Source: Polyangiaceae bacterium
GTDB lineage: Bacteria > Myxococcota_A > Polyangia > Polyangiales > Polyangiaceae
Direction of reading: 5' to 3'
NCBI GenBank assembly: GCA_009781005.1
Contig: WQYX01000026.1
Span: 1-48,563 of the forward strand
DNA length: 48,563 nucleotides
Both the position numbers and the translations under genes were made by a program. This document shows positions 18,372 to 26,437 of this stretch, piece after piece (position 1 is the stretch's first letter; each line of letters starts with the position of its first letter). A model generated the notes under the pieces. The model had not been told where the DNA came from. It was given only the letters and a program-made list of their open reading frames with translations, and searched no databases.

Positions 18372-19052
18372 ATGCGAAATGCTCAGTGGGCGCGCATGCT
18401 TGCATTTCGATCCTTGATTCCATGCGTGGCGCTCTTCGGGGTGCTTGCATTTTCCACCAACGCTCACGCGCAGGCGTCGCCGGAACCGCCTGCGCCGCCT
18501 CCGTCTCCCGGCGTGCGCGACGGCGTCGACGTCCACGTCGATGTCCATGCACCGTCGTCGCCTGCGCCGCTATCGCAAACGACTCAACCCTCGTATGTCC
18601 CGCAAAGCGTCGCGATGTCGGGCCCGCGCGTGATCAACGGCTACCACGAAGGCGATACCATTCCTCCTGGCTATCACCCCGCCACGCGCATGCGAACGGG
18701 GCTCATCACCGCCGGTGCGGTCACATTTGGTGTTCTCTATTCCTTATCCTCCCTTGCCGCGGCGATCTCGGCGGACGCGAATACCCATGAGTCGAATCCT
18801 CTCGGAGCGATGTGGATCCCGTGCGTCGGCCCTTTCATCCAAATGGCAAGGACAGACAGTGATACAGGGAAATATTTTCTCTTCCTCAATGGTGCAGCGC
18901 AAACCGCCGGCCTCGCGATGCTCGTCATCGGCCTCACGGTGCCGCGCACCGTGCTCGTCCGCAACGATCTCGCGCAAAACAAACCAACGCTGCGGCCCGT
19001 GCCAATCCTCACAAGGGACATGGGGGGCGCCGGCATCGTCGGGACGTTCTAG
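18372..19052 (+). CDS. exported/membrane protein of unknown function
   Basis: The 226 residues carry an N-terminal signal (SLIPCVALFGVLAFSTNAHA, cut after AHA), then a Pro-rich region and two hydrophobic helices at about residues 110-135 (LITAGAVTFGVLYSLSSLAAAI) and 174-190 (AQTAGLAMLVIGLTVP). Between them lies SNPLGAMWIPCVGPFIQM, a short amphipathic stretch. The architecture (signal, proline linker, paired glycine-rich membrane segments) is frequent in myxobacterial hypothetical proteins. No family could be named. It is downstream of the R4 repeat and upstream of the cyclophilin gene. Confidence 0.75.
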   Translation: MRNAQWARMLAFRSLIPCVALFGVLAFSTNAHAQASPEPPAPPPSPGVRDGVDVHVDVHAPSSPAPLSQTTQPSYVPQSVAMSGPRVINGYHEGDTIPPGYHPATRMRTGLITAGAVTFGVLYSLSSLAAAISADANTHESNPLGAMWIPCVGPFIQMARTDSDTGKYFLFLNGAAQTAGLAMLVIGLTVPRTVLVRNDLAQNKPTLRPVPILTRDMGGAGIVGTF

Positions 19053-19118
19053 CGACAAAGTCGGATCGGTTCGAATGGACGCGACAGCGGAGGCAGGTCC
19101 CGATAGGTTGTCGAACTC

Positions 19119-19637
19119 ATGGCAAACCCCACTGCGCTGCTCGAAACCTCACTCGGCAATATCAAAATTGAACTCTTCACGGACAAAATGCCGATCACGG
19201 CAGGCAACTTCGTCAAGCTCGCCAAGAGCGGCTTTTACGATGGCCTGCATTTCCACCGCGTGATCGATAACTTCATGCTGCAATTCGGTTGTCCGCACAG
19301 CCGGGATCCGAAGAGCTCCCGAGCCGGCACGGGCAACGGCCCGGACGGCACCATCCAGGACGAACACCCGGCCGACGCAAAGCTATCGAACGAGCCCGGT
19401 ACGCTCTCGATGGCGAACACCGGTCGACCGAACAGCGGCTCTTCTCAGTTTTTCATCAACACCGTTCACAATGCCTATCTCGACTGGTTTTCGCCGGGTC
19501 CGTCAAAGCATCCGGTGTTCGGCAAGGTCATCGAAGGCATGGACGTCGTGCACGAGATCGAGCGGACCGCGACGGATGGGAACGACCGTCCGATCACTCC
19601 ATTTCAAGTCAAGAAGATCACGGTCACCGAGAGCTGA
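19119..19637 (+). CDS. cyclophilin-type peptidyl-prolyl cis-trans isomerase
   Basis: This 172-residue enzyme has no signal peptide, so it is cytoplasmic (PpiB-like). Cyclophilin motifs are [23 protein letters not shown] (catalytic Arg in FHRV), [28 protein letters not shown] and [15 protein letters not shown] loop of about 20 residues between QFGCP and LSMA ([16 protein letters not shown]) is longer than in E. coli PpiB. It catalyses proline isomerisation in protein folding. The stop is just ahead of an R3 repeat. Confidence 0.95.
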   Translation: MANPTALLETSLGNIKIELFTDKMPITAGNFVKLAKSGFYDGLHFHRVIDNFMLQFGCPHSRDPKSSRAGTGNGPDGTIQDEHPADAKLSNEPGTLSMANTGRPNSGSSQFFINTVHNAYLDWFSPGPSKHPVFGKVIEGMDVVHEIERTATDGNDRPITPFQVKKITVTES

Positions 19638-19640
19638 CAT

Positions 19641-19752
19641 GGGCTTCCCCGCCCGCGCGCACAAGGCCCGGCCGCAGCGGCCGGGCCGCGGAGCACGGGC
19701 AAGGGGAAGCCGCGCAGCGAACGAAGTGAGATGGCGCGGATGGGGCACCTTA
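19641..19752 (+). repeat. R3 intergenic repeat, copy c
   Basis: It runs from GGGCTTCCCCGCCCGCGCGC to GGATGGGGCACCTTAA with a central perfect hairpin GGCCCGGCCGC/GCGGCCGGGCC. Its last ~20 bases contain both candidate ATG starts (19731, 19740) of the following lipoprotein gene, so the repeat forms that gene's 5' end. Confidence 0.8.
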
Positions 19753-20681
19753 AATTGCGGCGTACCCTCGTAACAGCAACGTGTCTTCTCGCGACGGTGA
19801 TTGCCGGATGTAAGCCTCAAACTGGCGCGCTCGTGACGAGCCCGGTCGTGCACGTCGAGCGCCCAAGCGCACCGAGCACGGCGACGAAATCACCCACCAT
19901 CCTCGTGTGGACGAAGACCGAAGGCTCGGGGGACTCGCCCGACCCCAAGAACGCGAAGAACGATACGTTCTCCCTTCGTCATGGAACGAGCGAGCGGGTA
20001 AGCGGAATCGAGATCGCGACGCGCACCGGAACGTGGCGGTGGATAACCGACGAAGTGACCGTCGCAACCGAACCGTGTGACGACGAAAGCCCACCGCAAG
20101 AAGGATCGTCGACGCGCGCCGCGCTCGCTCGCTCGCCCAAGGTGAAGCAGGTCATCTTCGACCCGCCAACGACGACGGAGGCAACCGTGCTCTCGGGCAG
20201 CGTTGACCTCGTGGGATCTCTCGGCCCGCTGCTCTTCATCGAACAGGGCGAATCCACGTACAATTGTGGGGCCGCCCACGGCGGACATTCTGCGTCGTTT
20301 CTCGTTTGGGATGCCGAGCGCGCAGAGGCCGTCGACGTGCTCAAAGACCTGCCGGATGAGCAGGAGATCTTCGCTCGCGCGGTCGAGGCGTTTGCTGCTG
20401 CCGAAGAGCCCGAGAAAGTCGATGATCAATCCTTTGAAATCACGGAGCTACGGCCCGTTTTTCACGATGGCGAATTGAGCTTCGAGGCGCAGGTGACGAT
20501 CGATGCCTGCTACGCATGCAGCGACGGGAATTGGTCTTCGTACACGAAGTCGGTTCGCGTCCCGGCGGAGATCCCCGAAGTGGCAGTCCCCTATGCGCAC
20601 GTGCCTCCGGAGGTTGCACGCTTCGCGAAAGAGCACCCTGAGCTGACGATCGGCGGGTTCTCGATCCTCAACGCAAAGTGA
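19731..20681 (+). CDS. lipoprotein of unknown function
   Basis: The 316 residues (313 from ATG 19740) have a clear type II signal: RRTLVTATCLLATVIAGCK, lipobox IAGC. The mature part is acidic with no further membrane segment. Cysteine pairs (EPCDDES, YNCGAAHGGH, DACYACSDGN) suggest disulfides outside the cytoplasm. The central section FIEQGESTYNCGAAHGG and the DLPDEQEIFARAVE region vaguely recall DUF3298/RsiV-like envelope domains, but I would not assign it. The start lies inside an R3 repeat. The 3' end overlaps the convergent esterase gene by 14 bp. Confidence 0.8.
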   Translation: MARMGHLKLRRTLVTATCLLATVIAGCKPQTGALVTSPVVHVERPSAPSTATKSPTILVWTKTEGSGDSPDPKNAKNDTFSLRHGTSERVSGIEIATRTGTWRWITDEVTVATEPCDDESPPQEGSSTRAALARSPKVKQVIFDPPTTTEATVLSGSVDLVGSLGPLLFIEQGESTYNCGAAHGGHSASFLVWDAERAEAVDVLKDLPDEQEIFARAVEAFAAAEEPEKVDDQSFEITELRPVFHDGELSFEAQVTIDACYACSDGNWSSYTKSVRVPAEIPEVAVPYAHVPPEVARFAKEHPELTIGGFSILNAK

Positions 20682-21405
20682 GGAGCCAGGTGGTGAAGTC
20701 GCGCATCACTTGCGGGGCAATCCCGTGACCGCCCGTGAACGATGAGAACGTCACGCGGAGCCCCGCGCCTTGGAGCTCGCCGCGGAGTGTCGCGGCAACC
20801 TCGTACGGCAAGATCGGATCGGCGGTGCCGTGGCTTTGAAAAACGGGGAGCCCCGCGCGCGCTTTCATTCGCGTGCGCCATTCGTCTTCGGCGATGAGCG
20901 TGCCCGAGAAGATGACGAGGCCGCGGAAGGGACGCGCATCGCGCAAGACGAGATCGGTCGCGAGCATGGAGCCTTGCGAGAAGCCGCCGAGGACGATGCG
21001 CGAAGACGGCGTTCCCTGCTCTTCGAGCGCGTCGATCATCTGCGAGAGCGCGTCGCGTGCCTCGTCGAGTCCTTCGGGGATCTCTCGCACGAGATCGCTC
21101 ACGGAGTTTTCGGCGATGGCGCGCTCGAAGCGACCGATGTCGATCATCCACCAGGCGCGCGCGTTGCCCATGAGGACCATCGGGACGAAGTCGGTGACGA
21201 GCTTCGGCGCTTCGGGGAAGAGAAGCGTCGTGCCGGGTGGCGCGCCAAGCGATGGGGCGAGCCCCACGAGATCGTCGCCTGGGGCGCCGAACCCGTGGAG
21301 CAACACGAGCGTGAGCGGTTTATGTGTATTATCCACATTTTCCGCAGGTGTGACGACACGCCGAACACGAAGCGACCCGAGCTGTAGGACGTCCATGGGC
21401 GCCAT
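20668..21405 (-). CDS. phospholipase/carboxylesterase, alpha/beta hydrolase
   Basis: The 245 residues form one alpha/beta hydrolase domain with no signal peptide. The oxyanion motif is LVLLHGFGAPGDDLVGLAPSL near residue 35. The nucleophile elbow is LGGFSQGSML (Ser in GFSQG), the acid is in SHGTADPILPYE and the histidine in FTGGHGIAP. This is the esterase/acyl-protein-thioesterase (Abhydrolase_2, YpfH/EstB) pattern. Substrates are probably short acyl esters. It is transcribed toward the lipoprotein gene and diverges from the kinase gene at 21511. Confidence 0.9.
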   Translation of the reverse strand: MAPMDVLQLGSLRVRRVVTPAENVDNTHKPLTLVLLHGFGAPGDDLVGLAPSLGAPPGTTLLFPEAPKLVTDFVPMVLMGNARAWWMIDIGRFERAIAENSVSDLVREIPEGLDEARDALSQMIDALEEQGTPSSRIVLGGFSQGSMLATDLVLRDARPFRGLVIFSGTLIAEDEWRTRMKARAGLPVFQSHGTADPILPYEVAATLRGELQGAGLRVTFSSFTGGHGIAPQVMRDFTTWLLTLR

Positions 21406-21510
21406 TGTCCTATGACCGGATGCTTGCTGTCAGCGTGTGTCCTGCATCCTCGTGAAATCCCAGGTCTCGAATTGCTTCACGAAAGACGCGGCTGTAGGGT
21501 GTCAATTTCA

Positions 21511-22854
21511 ATGGATCCCGTCCATCCGGGCGACATTCTCGCGGGCAAATACCGCGTTGAGCGCGTGCTCGGTTCTGGTGGGATGGGGATCATCGTGGCT
21601 GCGCGTCACGTACGGCTCGATCAACTTGCCGCCGTGAAGCTGCTGCGCAGAGGACTCGACACGGCCGAAGAGGCGGAAGCAACAGAGCGATTTTTGCGCG
21701 AAGCCAAGGCGGCTGCGCGGCTCAAGAACGAACACGTCGCGCGCGTTTACGACGTCGGCACGCTCGAGACGGGGCATCCGTACATCGTGATGGAGTACCT
21801 CGAAGGAACGGATCTCGCCGAGATGCTCAAGCAGCGGGGCGCGCTGCCGGTGACCGAGGCGGTCACGTACGTGCTCCAAGCGTGCGAGGCACTCACCGAA
21901 GCACACGCGTGCGGGATTATCCATCGCGACATCAAGCCTGCGAACTTGTTCGTCACGCGAGGAGCGAACGGCGCGCCGCTCGTCAAAGTGCTCGACTTCG
22001 GTGTTTCGAAGTCGCTCGGCAGCAACGTGGAGGACATGACGCACACGTCGGCCATGCTCGGCAGCCCGCGATTCATGTCGCCCGAACAGATGCTCGATGC
22101 GCGCGCGGTCGATCCGCGGAGCGACGTTTGGTCGCTCGGCGTCGTGCTCTACCGCCTCGTCTCGGGGCAGGCGCCCTTCGAAGCAAATTCACTCGGCGCG
22201 CTGCTTACGCTCGTCATGCACGAAGAGCCGGCGTCGCTGTCGGCAAGAGTCTTCGAGTTGCCATCGGGGTTCGAGTCCGTCGTGCGGCGATGTCTCGAGA
22301 AGGAGCCGGCGAAGCGCTTTCAGAGTGTCGCGGATCTCGCAAATGCGCTCACGCCTTATGCGAGCGCCGATGCGCACAAGGCCATCGCGTTCAGCGGCGT
22401 GCCCATGGGTTGGTCATCGCAGAGCGCGGACATGCCCACGGTCTCCGCTCCTGCCGCGAACAAGTCATCGACGCCAGGTCGGCGCTCGGAAGGGATCGCG
22501 GCGTCGCTCGGCGTCTGGGTGCTCGCCATGGCGGTGATCGCAATCCTCGTCGTCGGGGCGTTGAAGCTTCGCAAGAGCTCCGTGAAGAGCGTTGCGGACG
22601 AAGCCAACTCGGCCAACTCCGCAACCGAGGCATCGAGCAGTTTGCCGCCCGAAGTCGCCCCCGCCGCGAGCACACCCCCTACCACGGTGTTCGTGGCGCC
22701 TCGGTCGCCATCCGCCAAATCCGCCGCTCAGAAAACTGCGCCTGGTACCGGGCGCAAATCCATCCGGAGCGCGTCAGTGCCCGCGAGCGGGGCAAACTCG
22801 CAGCAGCCTAGCGCCGCGAAACCGGACGACGGGATCCCATCCACCCGACAATGA
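21511..22854 (+). CDS. membrane Ser/Thr protein kinase
   Basis: The start taken is ATG 21511 (MDPVHPGDILAGKYRVERVL, 447 residues). Canonical Hanks kinase at residues ~13-280: LGSGGMGIIVAA, ATP lysine in AAVKLLRRG, HRDIKPANLFV, LDFGVSKSLG, and GSPRFMSPEQ. A juxtamembrane linker leads to one membrane helix (IAASLGVWVLAMAVIAILVVGAL, ~residues 362-385). The external C-terminus is Ser/Pro/Ala-rich without PASTA or other sensor domains. All catalytic residues are present, unlike in the kinase at 314. Its TGA overlaps the ATG of the TPR-like gene (ATGA), so kinase and partner are made together; the neighbour may be a substrate or part of the signalling complex. Confidence 0.95.
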   Translation: MDPVHPGDILAGKYRVERVLGSGGMGIIVAARHVRLDQLAAVKLLRRGLDTAEEAEATERFLREAKAAARLKNEHVARVYDVGTLETGHPYIVMEYLEGTDLAEMLKQRGALPVTEAVTYVLQACEALTEAHACGIIHRDIKPANLFVTRGANGAPLVKVLDFGVSKSLGSNVEDMTHTSAMLGSPRFMSPEQMLDARAVDPRSDVWSLGVVLYRLVSGQAPFEANSLGALLTLVMHEEPASLSARVFELPSGFESVVRRCLEKEPAKRFQSVADLANALTPYASADAHKAIAFSGVPMGWSSQSADMPTVSAPAANKSSTPGRRSEGIAASLGVWVLAMAVIAILVVGALKLRKSSVKSVADEANSANSATEASSSLPPEVAPAASTPPTTVFVAPRSPSAKSAAQKTAPGTGRKSIRSASVPASGANSQQPSAAKPDDGIPSTRQ

Positions 22855-23870
22855 GCTTTAATGCACGGATCATGAAGGGATCGCGCGCCGTGCTCCGGCG
22901 CATCTGCGCGTTGACGCTCGTTGCCTCGGCGCTGCCGATCGCATCCGTCGCGCGCGCGGCCGACCTGTCCGAGGGTGCTGTAGCGGCCGAGTCTCTTTTT
23001 CAGGAGGCACGCCAGCTCGCGGATAGAAAACGCTACGCCGAGGCATGCCCGAAATTCCTTGCAAGCTACAAGCTTTCACCGGCCGTCGGCACTCTTTTGA
23101 ACCTCGCGGATTGCTACGAGAAGGCCGGACAGTACGCGAGCGCGTGGGCACGATTTCACGAGGCCATTGCGATGGCGCAGCAACTCGGCCAGAGCAATCG
23201 CGAGAGAACCGCGCGCGACCGCGCCGAGAAGATCGAGTCGAAGCTCACTCGCATCACCATCACCAGCCGGGAGCCGCGCGCGACCGTGAAGCTCGATGGG
23301 CATGATCTGGAATCCGCTGCGTTCGGCGCTGCGATCCCTATCGACCCGGGCAAGCACACCGTCGAGGCGAGCGCGAAGGGCAAGAAGCCCTTCGTCACGA
23401 CCGTCGACGTCCGTGATCGAGATCGCGCTCTGTCACTCGAAATTCCGTTCCTCGAGGACGAGAACGTCGTCGCCGAGAAGATCGCGCCCGAAGAGCCGCG
23501 AAGAGTCGTTGATTGGAATCGCGACGCTGGCCACACCCAGCGCACCATCGGCGTCGTTGCAGCGAGCGTGGGAGCCGTTGGCATCGGCGCCGGCGCATTT
23601 TTCGGCGTTCGAACATCATCGAAGTGGTCGCAAGCGAAGACGCATTGCTCCGGGCTCGAATGTGATCAGGAGGGCGTCGACCTTGCGCGCGCTGCAAAGA
23701 ACAACGCGACGATCTCCACGGCGGCGTGCATCGCGGGCGGTGCGCTGCTTGCGGGAGGGCTCATCGTTTACATCACAGCGCCGCGCAATCGCTCTTCAGG
23801 TGCCACGGATCCGGCGCGCGTGCGGCTCGGCGTCGGTCCCGGTTCTATCGTCGCCGCCGGAGCATTCTAA
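22851..23870 (+). CDS. exported TPR-like membrane protein, kinase-coupled
   Basis: The 339 residues have a signal peptide (RICALTLVASALPIASVARAAD). Two or three TPR-like helices cover residues ~40-110 (ESLFQEARQLADRKRYAEACPKF, LLNLADCYEKAGQYASAWARF). A PEGA-like beta domain follows at ~140-190 (ITITSREPRATVKLDGHDLE, IDPGKHTVEASAKGKKP). Two glycine-rich membrane helices lie near 225-245 and 285-305, with a cysteine pair (CSGLEC) between. This architecture is commonly found next to Ser/Thr kinases in Polyangiales. Role unknown, probably envelope-associated. It is translationally coupled to the kinase, and its TAA stop coincides with the start of an R1 repeat. Confidence 0.85.
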   Translation: MSFNARIMKGSRAVLRRICALTLVASALPIASVARAADLSEGAVAAESLFQEARQLADRKRYAEACPKFLASYKLSPAVGTLLNLADCYEKAGQYASAWARFHEAIAMAQQLGQSNRERTARDRAEKIESKLTRITITSREPRATVKLDGHDLESAAFGAAIPIDPGKHTVEASAKGKKPFVTTVDVRDRDRALSLEIPFLEDENVVAEKIAPEEPRRVVDWNRDAGHTQRTIGVVAASVGAVGIGAGAFFGVRTSSKWSQAKTHCSGLECDQEGVDLARAAKNNATISTAACIAGGALLAGGLIVYITAPRNRSSGATDPARVRLGVGPGSIVAAGAF

Positions 23871-24014
23871 GAGCATGTTTACCAGCCTGCTGCGCGAATC
23901 GATACGTCGGTTGGGCGCTGCGGTGCCTGCGCACGTACGAATAGTACGCTTACGCGGGCTCCTCGCGCTCCGCCCTAGCCTCGATTCGCTCGCAACGGCT
24001 GGTAAACATGCTCT
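23870..24014 (+). repeat. R1 intergenic repeat, copy c (type copy, perfect termini)
   Basis: This 145-bp element has perfect 18-bp terminal inverted repeats: AGAGCATGTTTACCAGCC (23870-23887) and its complement (23997-24014). It starts on the TAA of the TPR gene and ends one base before the ATG at 24016. The core contains GTACGAATAGTACGC and CTCCTCGCGCTCCGCCCTAG. No transposase frame is present. Confidence 0.92.
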
Positions 24015-24015
24015 G

Positions 24016-24201
24016 ATGCGTTCGCGCCGCGCGAGAACTTGGGCGTGCATTCTTCTCGCCGCATCTTCAGCGAGTGCGCTCTCGGCATGCGCAGCGATCA
24101 TCGGTGTCGAGGATGTGCAGCTCCGCGATGGCGGAGACGACGCCGGCGCGGACAACGCGGACGGTGATGCAGGCGCGGCCGACTCCGGCGATGCAGATTA
24201 G
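24016..24201 (+). CDS. 61-residue lipoprotein, probably a truncated remnant
   Basis: ATG 24016 begins MRSRRARTWACILLAASSA, a lipoprotein signal with lipobox LSAC, then AAIIGVEDVQLRD and an Asp/Gly/Ala-rich tail (GGDDAGADNADGDAGAADSG) ending at TAG 24199-24201. In my recollection, myxobacterial surface lipoproteins often begin this way and continue into a large domain after the acidic linker. Here nothing follows. It is either a genuine tiny lipoprotein or the 5' stub of a larger gene. It starts directly at the border of R1. Confidence 0.55.
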   Translation: MRSRRARTWACILLAASSASALSACAAIIGVEDVQLRDGGDDAGADNADGDAGAADSGDAD

Positions 24202-24257
24202 AGCCGGGCCGCGCACACACATGGGAACGAGCACCGTCCTACGATACGCTCAAACGA

Positions 24258-25430
24258 ATGAAGACGGTTCGGCCGAAACCGCTCTCGCCTCCGCTTCACA
24301 CCCCGGCGCTCACTCCCGAGGAAGGGTTCGTTCTGTCGCGCATCGACGGACGAATCTCGATGCACGATCTCGTTGCGATCACTGGCATCGATGAGGAGCG
24401 CGTCGAAGAGATCGTGAACAAGCTCGCGTTGCAGGGCGCCGTTGCCATCGATGTCGATGACACTTCGGACACGGCGTCGCTCGCGGATTTCGCGATGGCG
24501 CTCGGCATGGACGCCAGCGCGTCTGGCGAGCCGACCAAGGCCAGCACGGACGAACCGAAGGAATATCGGTCGAACTATCCGCCGCCCGTCATGACGCGTG
24601 ATGAGGACGAGGTGGCTGCTGAGAGCGAGCGGTTCGTCGACGCCAGTGTCATGGCGGAAACCGCGATCGATGAAAGCGCGCTCGAGTCAGATGCAGGCGA
24701 CGCGGAGGACTCGTCCGACGTCAAGACCAACATCCGCAACTACCGAAATATCTACGCAACGCGCTTTCGCATGCTGTCGACCGACGAGCGCGTCAGCGCA
24801 GCGCGGACGTCCACGATCACCGATCTGTTCGCGCTCTGTTTCGATCCCGAGCCGCGCGTCGTTTCCGCTGTGTTGGAGAACGCGTCGTTCGGTCTCGATC
24901 ACGCGCGGCTCATCGCGTTGCACCACCGCACATCGACTGGCCTCGAGATGGTCTCGCGCAACGCACAGATCTTGCGAGACGCGCTCGTCGAGCGGCGGCT
25001 GCTCCGCAATCCGCAGTGTGGCGAGACCGTGCTCACGCGAATCATCACGCCGAAGAACGTCTTCCAGACATACAAGATCGCCATTGATCGAGACGTACCA
25101 GAGCTCACACGCGTCAAATCGCGCGGGCACTTGCGCAAGAAATTCACCACGGCGTCGCCCGCGGATCGCGCCGACTTCGTGATACGGACGGAAGGGCGCT
25201 GCCTCGCTCTTTTGTCAGGGTGCACATTCGACGCGAAGACAACGGCCATCCTCTGCGGGCGCACACACGCATCGGTGCTCTTCGTTCAGAACATCGCCAA
25301 ATTCCCAGCCGCACCCCCGCAGCTCCTCGCGCATCTGGTCAAGCAGCCATTCGTGCGCAAGATCGCTCCGCTGAGAAAGATGCTCCTGCAGCATCCGAAT
25401 ATGCCTGGCGAAGTGAAGCGCCAGTTCTGA
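24258..25430 (+). CDS. hypothetical protein with winged-helix-like N-terminus and HEAT-like C-terminus
   Basis: The 390-residue protein has no signal peptide. Residues ~18-70 (LTPEEGFVLSRIDGRISMHDLVAITGIDEERVEEIVNKL) resemble the small helical module seen in DUF4388-type proteins. An acidic disordered linker (~75-155) follows. The C-terminal ~230 residues contain helices in pairs (TITDLFALCFDPEPRVVSAVL, LIALHHRTSTGLEMVSRNAQ, RRLLRNPQCGETVLTRII) like HEAT repeats, ending in a basic stretch. I cannot name a family. The protein is probably cytoplasmic and may mediate protein interactions. The stop TGA overlaps an R1 repeat. Confidence 0.8.
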   Translation: MKTVRPKPLSPPLHTPALTPEEGFVLSRIDGRISMHDLVAITGIDEERVEEIVNKLALQGAVAIDVDDTSDTASLADFAMALGMDASASGEPTKASTDEPKEYRSNYPPPVMTRDEDEVAAESERFVDASVMAETAIDESALESDAGDAEDSSDVKTNIRNYRNIYATRFRMLSTDERVSAARTSTITDLFALCFDPEPRVVSAVLENASFGLDHARLIALHHRTSTGLEMVSRNAQILRDALVERRLLRNPQCGETVLTRIITPKNVFQTYKIAIDRDVPELTRVKSRGHLRKKFTTASPADRADFVIRTEGRCLALLSGCTFDAKTTAILCGRTHASVLFVQNIAKFPAAPPQLLAHLVKQPFVRKIAPLRKMLLQHPNMPGEVKRQF

Positions 25431-25575
25431 GAGCGAGTTCGCCAGCCTGCTGCGCGAAATCGATGCGTCGGTTGGGCGCTGCGGTGCCTGCGCACGTACG
25501 AAGAGTACGCTTTCGCGGGCTCCTCGCGCTCCGCCCTAGCCTCGATTCGCTCGCGACGCCTGTCGAACACGCTCT
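25430..25575 (+). repeat. R1 intergenic repeat, copy d
   Basis: This 146-bp element starts AGAGCGAGTTCGCCAGCC on the TGA of the upstream gene and ends GGCGTGTT-like on the complement (CGCCTGTCGAACACGCTCT), followed by GATG as in copies b and c. The core is close to copy c (GTACGAAGAGTACGC). Confidence 0.88.
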
Positions 25576-25730
25576 GATGCTCGTATCCGATGAGTGCATG
25601 ATGCACACAAGTACGAGCACCGCAATCAACTGAATTAAAAATCTTCGCAACCTCCCCGGAGGGTCGGTCGAACGGAAGAAGGTCCTCTTCCGGGGAACGA
25701 ACCAACGACTGACCCATCGGAGACACTGCG
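25576..25730. other. spacer with two hairpins upstream of the 116-residue gene
   Basis: GCTCGTA (25587) and TACGAGC bracket an inner palindrome GTGCATGATGCAC. The inner motif recurs, with T at the centre, at about 36203. Further on, GGAAGA and TCTTCC form a second small stem. The sequence GGAG at ~25719 is a suitable ribosome-binding site for the ATG at 25731. No convincing protein frame is present; the reading frame after R1 (MLVSDECMMHTSTSTAIN) is too short to support. Confidence 0.4.
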
Positions 25731-26081
25731 ATGAATCCCAAGCCTGAAGCCCCAATCGACGACAAGACGCTGGACTCTCTCGTCGCCGCCTGGAAACCCG
25801 CTCTCGACTTCTTCGAGTCCGCCATCTCGAGCGACGAAGAGGCCGACCGGCTTCTCGACTTTATCTTGCCCTCCCGATACATAGTCCTTGGCGGCCCCAA
25901 CGACGCGACATTCGGTATCCATACGGCGACCGTCTTCGTAAAGGACGCGATCTCTCATCGCCACGCACATCGCCGAATCCTGGCGCTGCTTCTTCAGCGA
26001 GACTTTCTCATCGACGTCGCCGAGGCCAACGCCGAAGACGAGAAAAAGGCCAGAGCCGCCATGAAGCGAGGTTTCAACTAG
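25731..26081 (+). CDS. small hypothetical protein
   Basis: The 116 residues start at ATG 25731 with GGAG nine bases upstream. It is soluble, without a signal peptide: MNPKPEAPIDDKTLDSLVAA, then a helix (WKPALDFFESAISSDEEADR), a strand-like LPSRYIVLGGPNDATFG and a His/Arg-rich KDAISHRHAHRRILALLL, ending in an acidic helix. No family was recognised. It is flanked by repeats on both sides (R1d before, R4b after) and its TAG is the first base of R4b. It could be an accessory gene. Confidence 0.65.
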   Translation: MNPKPEAPIDDKTLDSLVAAWKPALDFFESAISSDEEADRLLDFILPSRYIVLGGPNDATFGIHTATVFVKDAISHRHAHRRILALLLQRDFLIDVAEANAEDEKKARAAMKRGFN

Positions 26082-26265
26082 TGCCGCCCGGCAGAAGTTC
26101 GGCTGGATTCGCCGAACTTCTGCGCGATGCGCTGCTTCGCAGCGCCCGAACGGCACTCTCCCTTTCTTTGGGGGCTCCGCCCCCCGTCCCCCGAAGCCGC
26201 TCCCGCGGCTTCTCCTCGTGCCGCCCTTTCCGGGCAAGTCCAACAAAACTTCTGCCCGGCGGCAC
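26081..26265. repeat. R4 intergenic repeat, copy b
   Basis: This 185-bp element has 19-bp terminal inverted repeats with one mismatch: GTGCCGCCCGGCAGAAGTT (26081-26099) against AACTTCTGCCCGGCGGCAC. It holds internal hairpins AGTTCGGC...GCCGAACTT, GCGCTGCTTCGCAGCGC, GGGGGCTCCGCCCCC and AAGCCGCTCCCGCGGCTT. The last matches R4a. It begins on the TAG of the preceding gene. Confidence 0.85.
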
Positions 26266-26273
26266 GAGGCAGG

Positions 26274-26311
26274 TAGTCGTGGTCATTGACCGCGACGGCG
26301 ACGAACCGTCT
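26274..26311 (+). repeat. R5 repeat fragment
   Basis: GGTAGTCGTGGTCATTGACC then GCGACGGCGACGAA matches, with substitutions, the GTAGTCGTTGACCTGATCGT motif at 42584 and the complement of the one near 36045. Between it and the hairpin at 26397 there is only a small stem GACACCCGCGAGGGTGTC. Confidence 0.4.
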
Positions 26312-26396
26312 GGCTCTAGACACCCGCGAGGGTGTCGCGGACACTCTGGATTTCACGAGGATCTCTGAAATATGCGATTCGGAGAGAGGCACGACA

Positions 26397-26437
26397 TTTG
26401 TTTTAGTGGGCAGTATGCCCTCAGCCCATAAAACAAA
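26397..26437 (+). promoter_or_regulatory. long hairpin with the start codon in its loop
   Basis: TTTGTTTTA (26397-26405), a one-base bulge, then TGGGC (26407-26411) pair with GCCCATAAAACAAA (26424-26437). The 12-base loop contains ATG 26415, the annotated start. A purine-rich GGAGAGAGG (26381-26389) lies just 5' of the stem. The AT-rich stem stands out in GC-rich DNA. It could be a translational control element, an operator, or evidence that translation begins elsewhere (GTG 26406). Confidence 0.55.

Noticed and set aside
21329-21337. Consensus DnaA box TTATCCACA
   Set aside because: A single 9-mer inside the esterase coding sequence (codons for VDNTHK on the minus strand), with no cluster, AT-rich unwinding region or nearby dnaA.
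23871-24014. Open frames across the R1 copies as small genes (for example the recurring RLRGLLALRPSLDSLATAGK reading)
   Set aside because: The frame is kept only because the DNA repeats; it fuses to different genes in different copies and shows no start signal of its own. The element behaves as a non-coding repeat.
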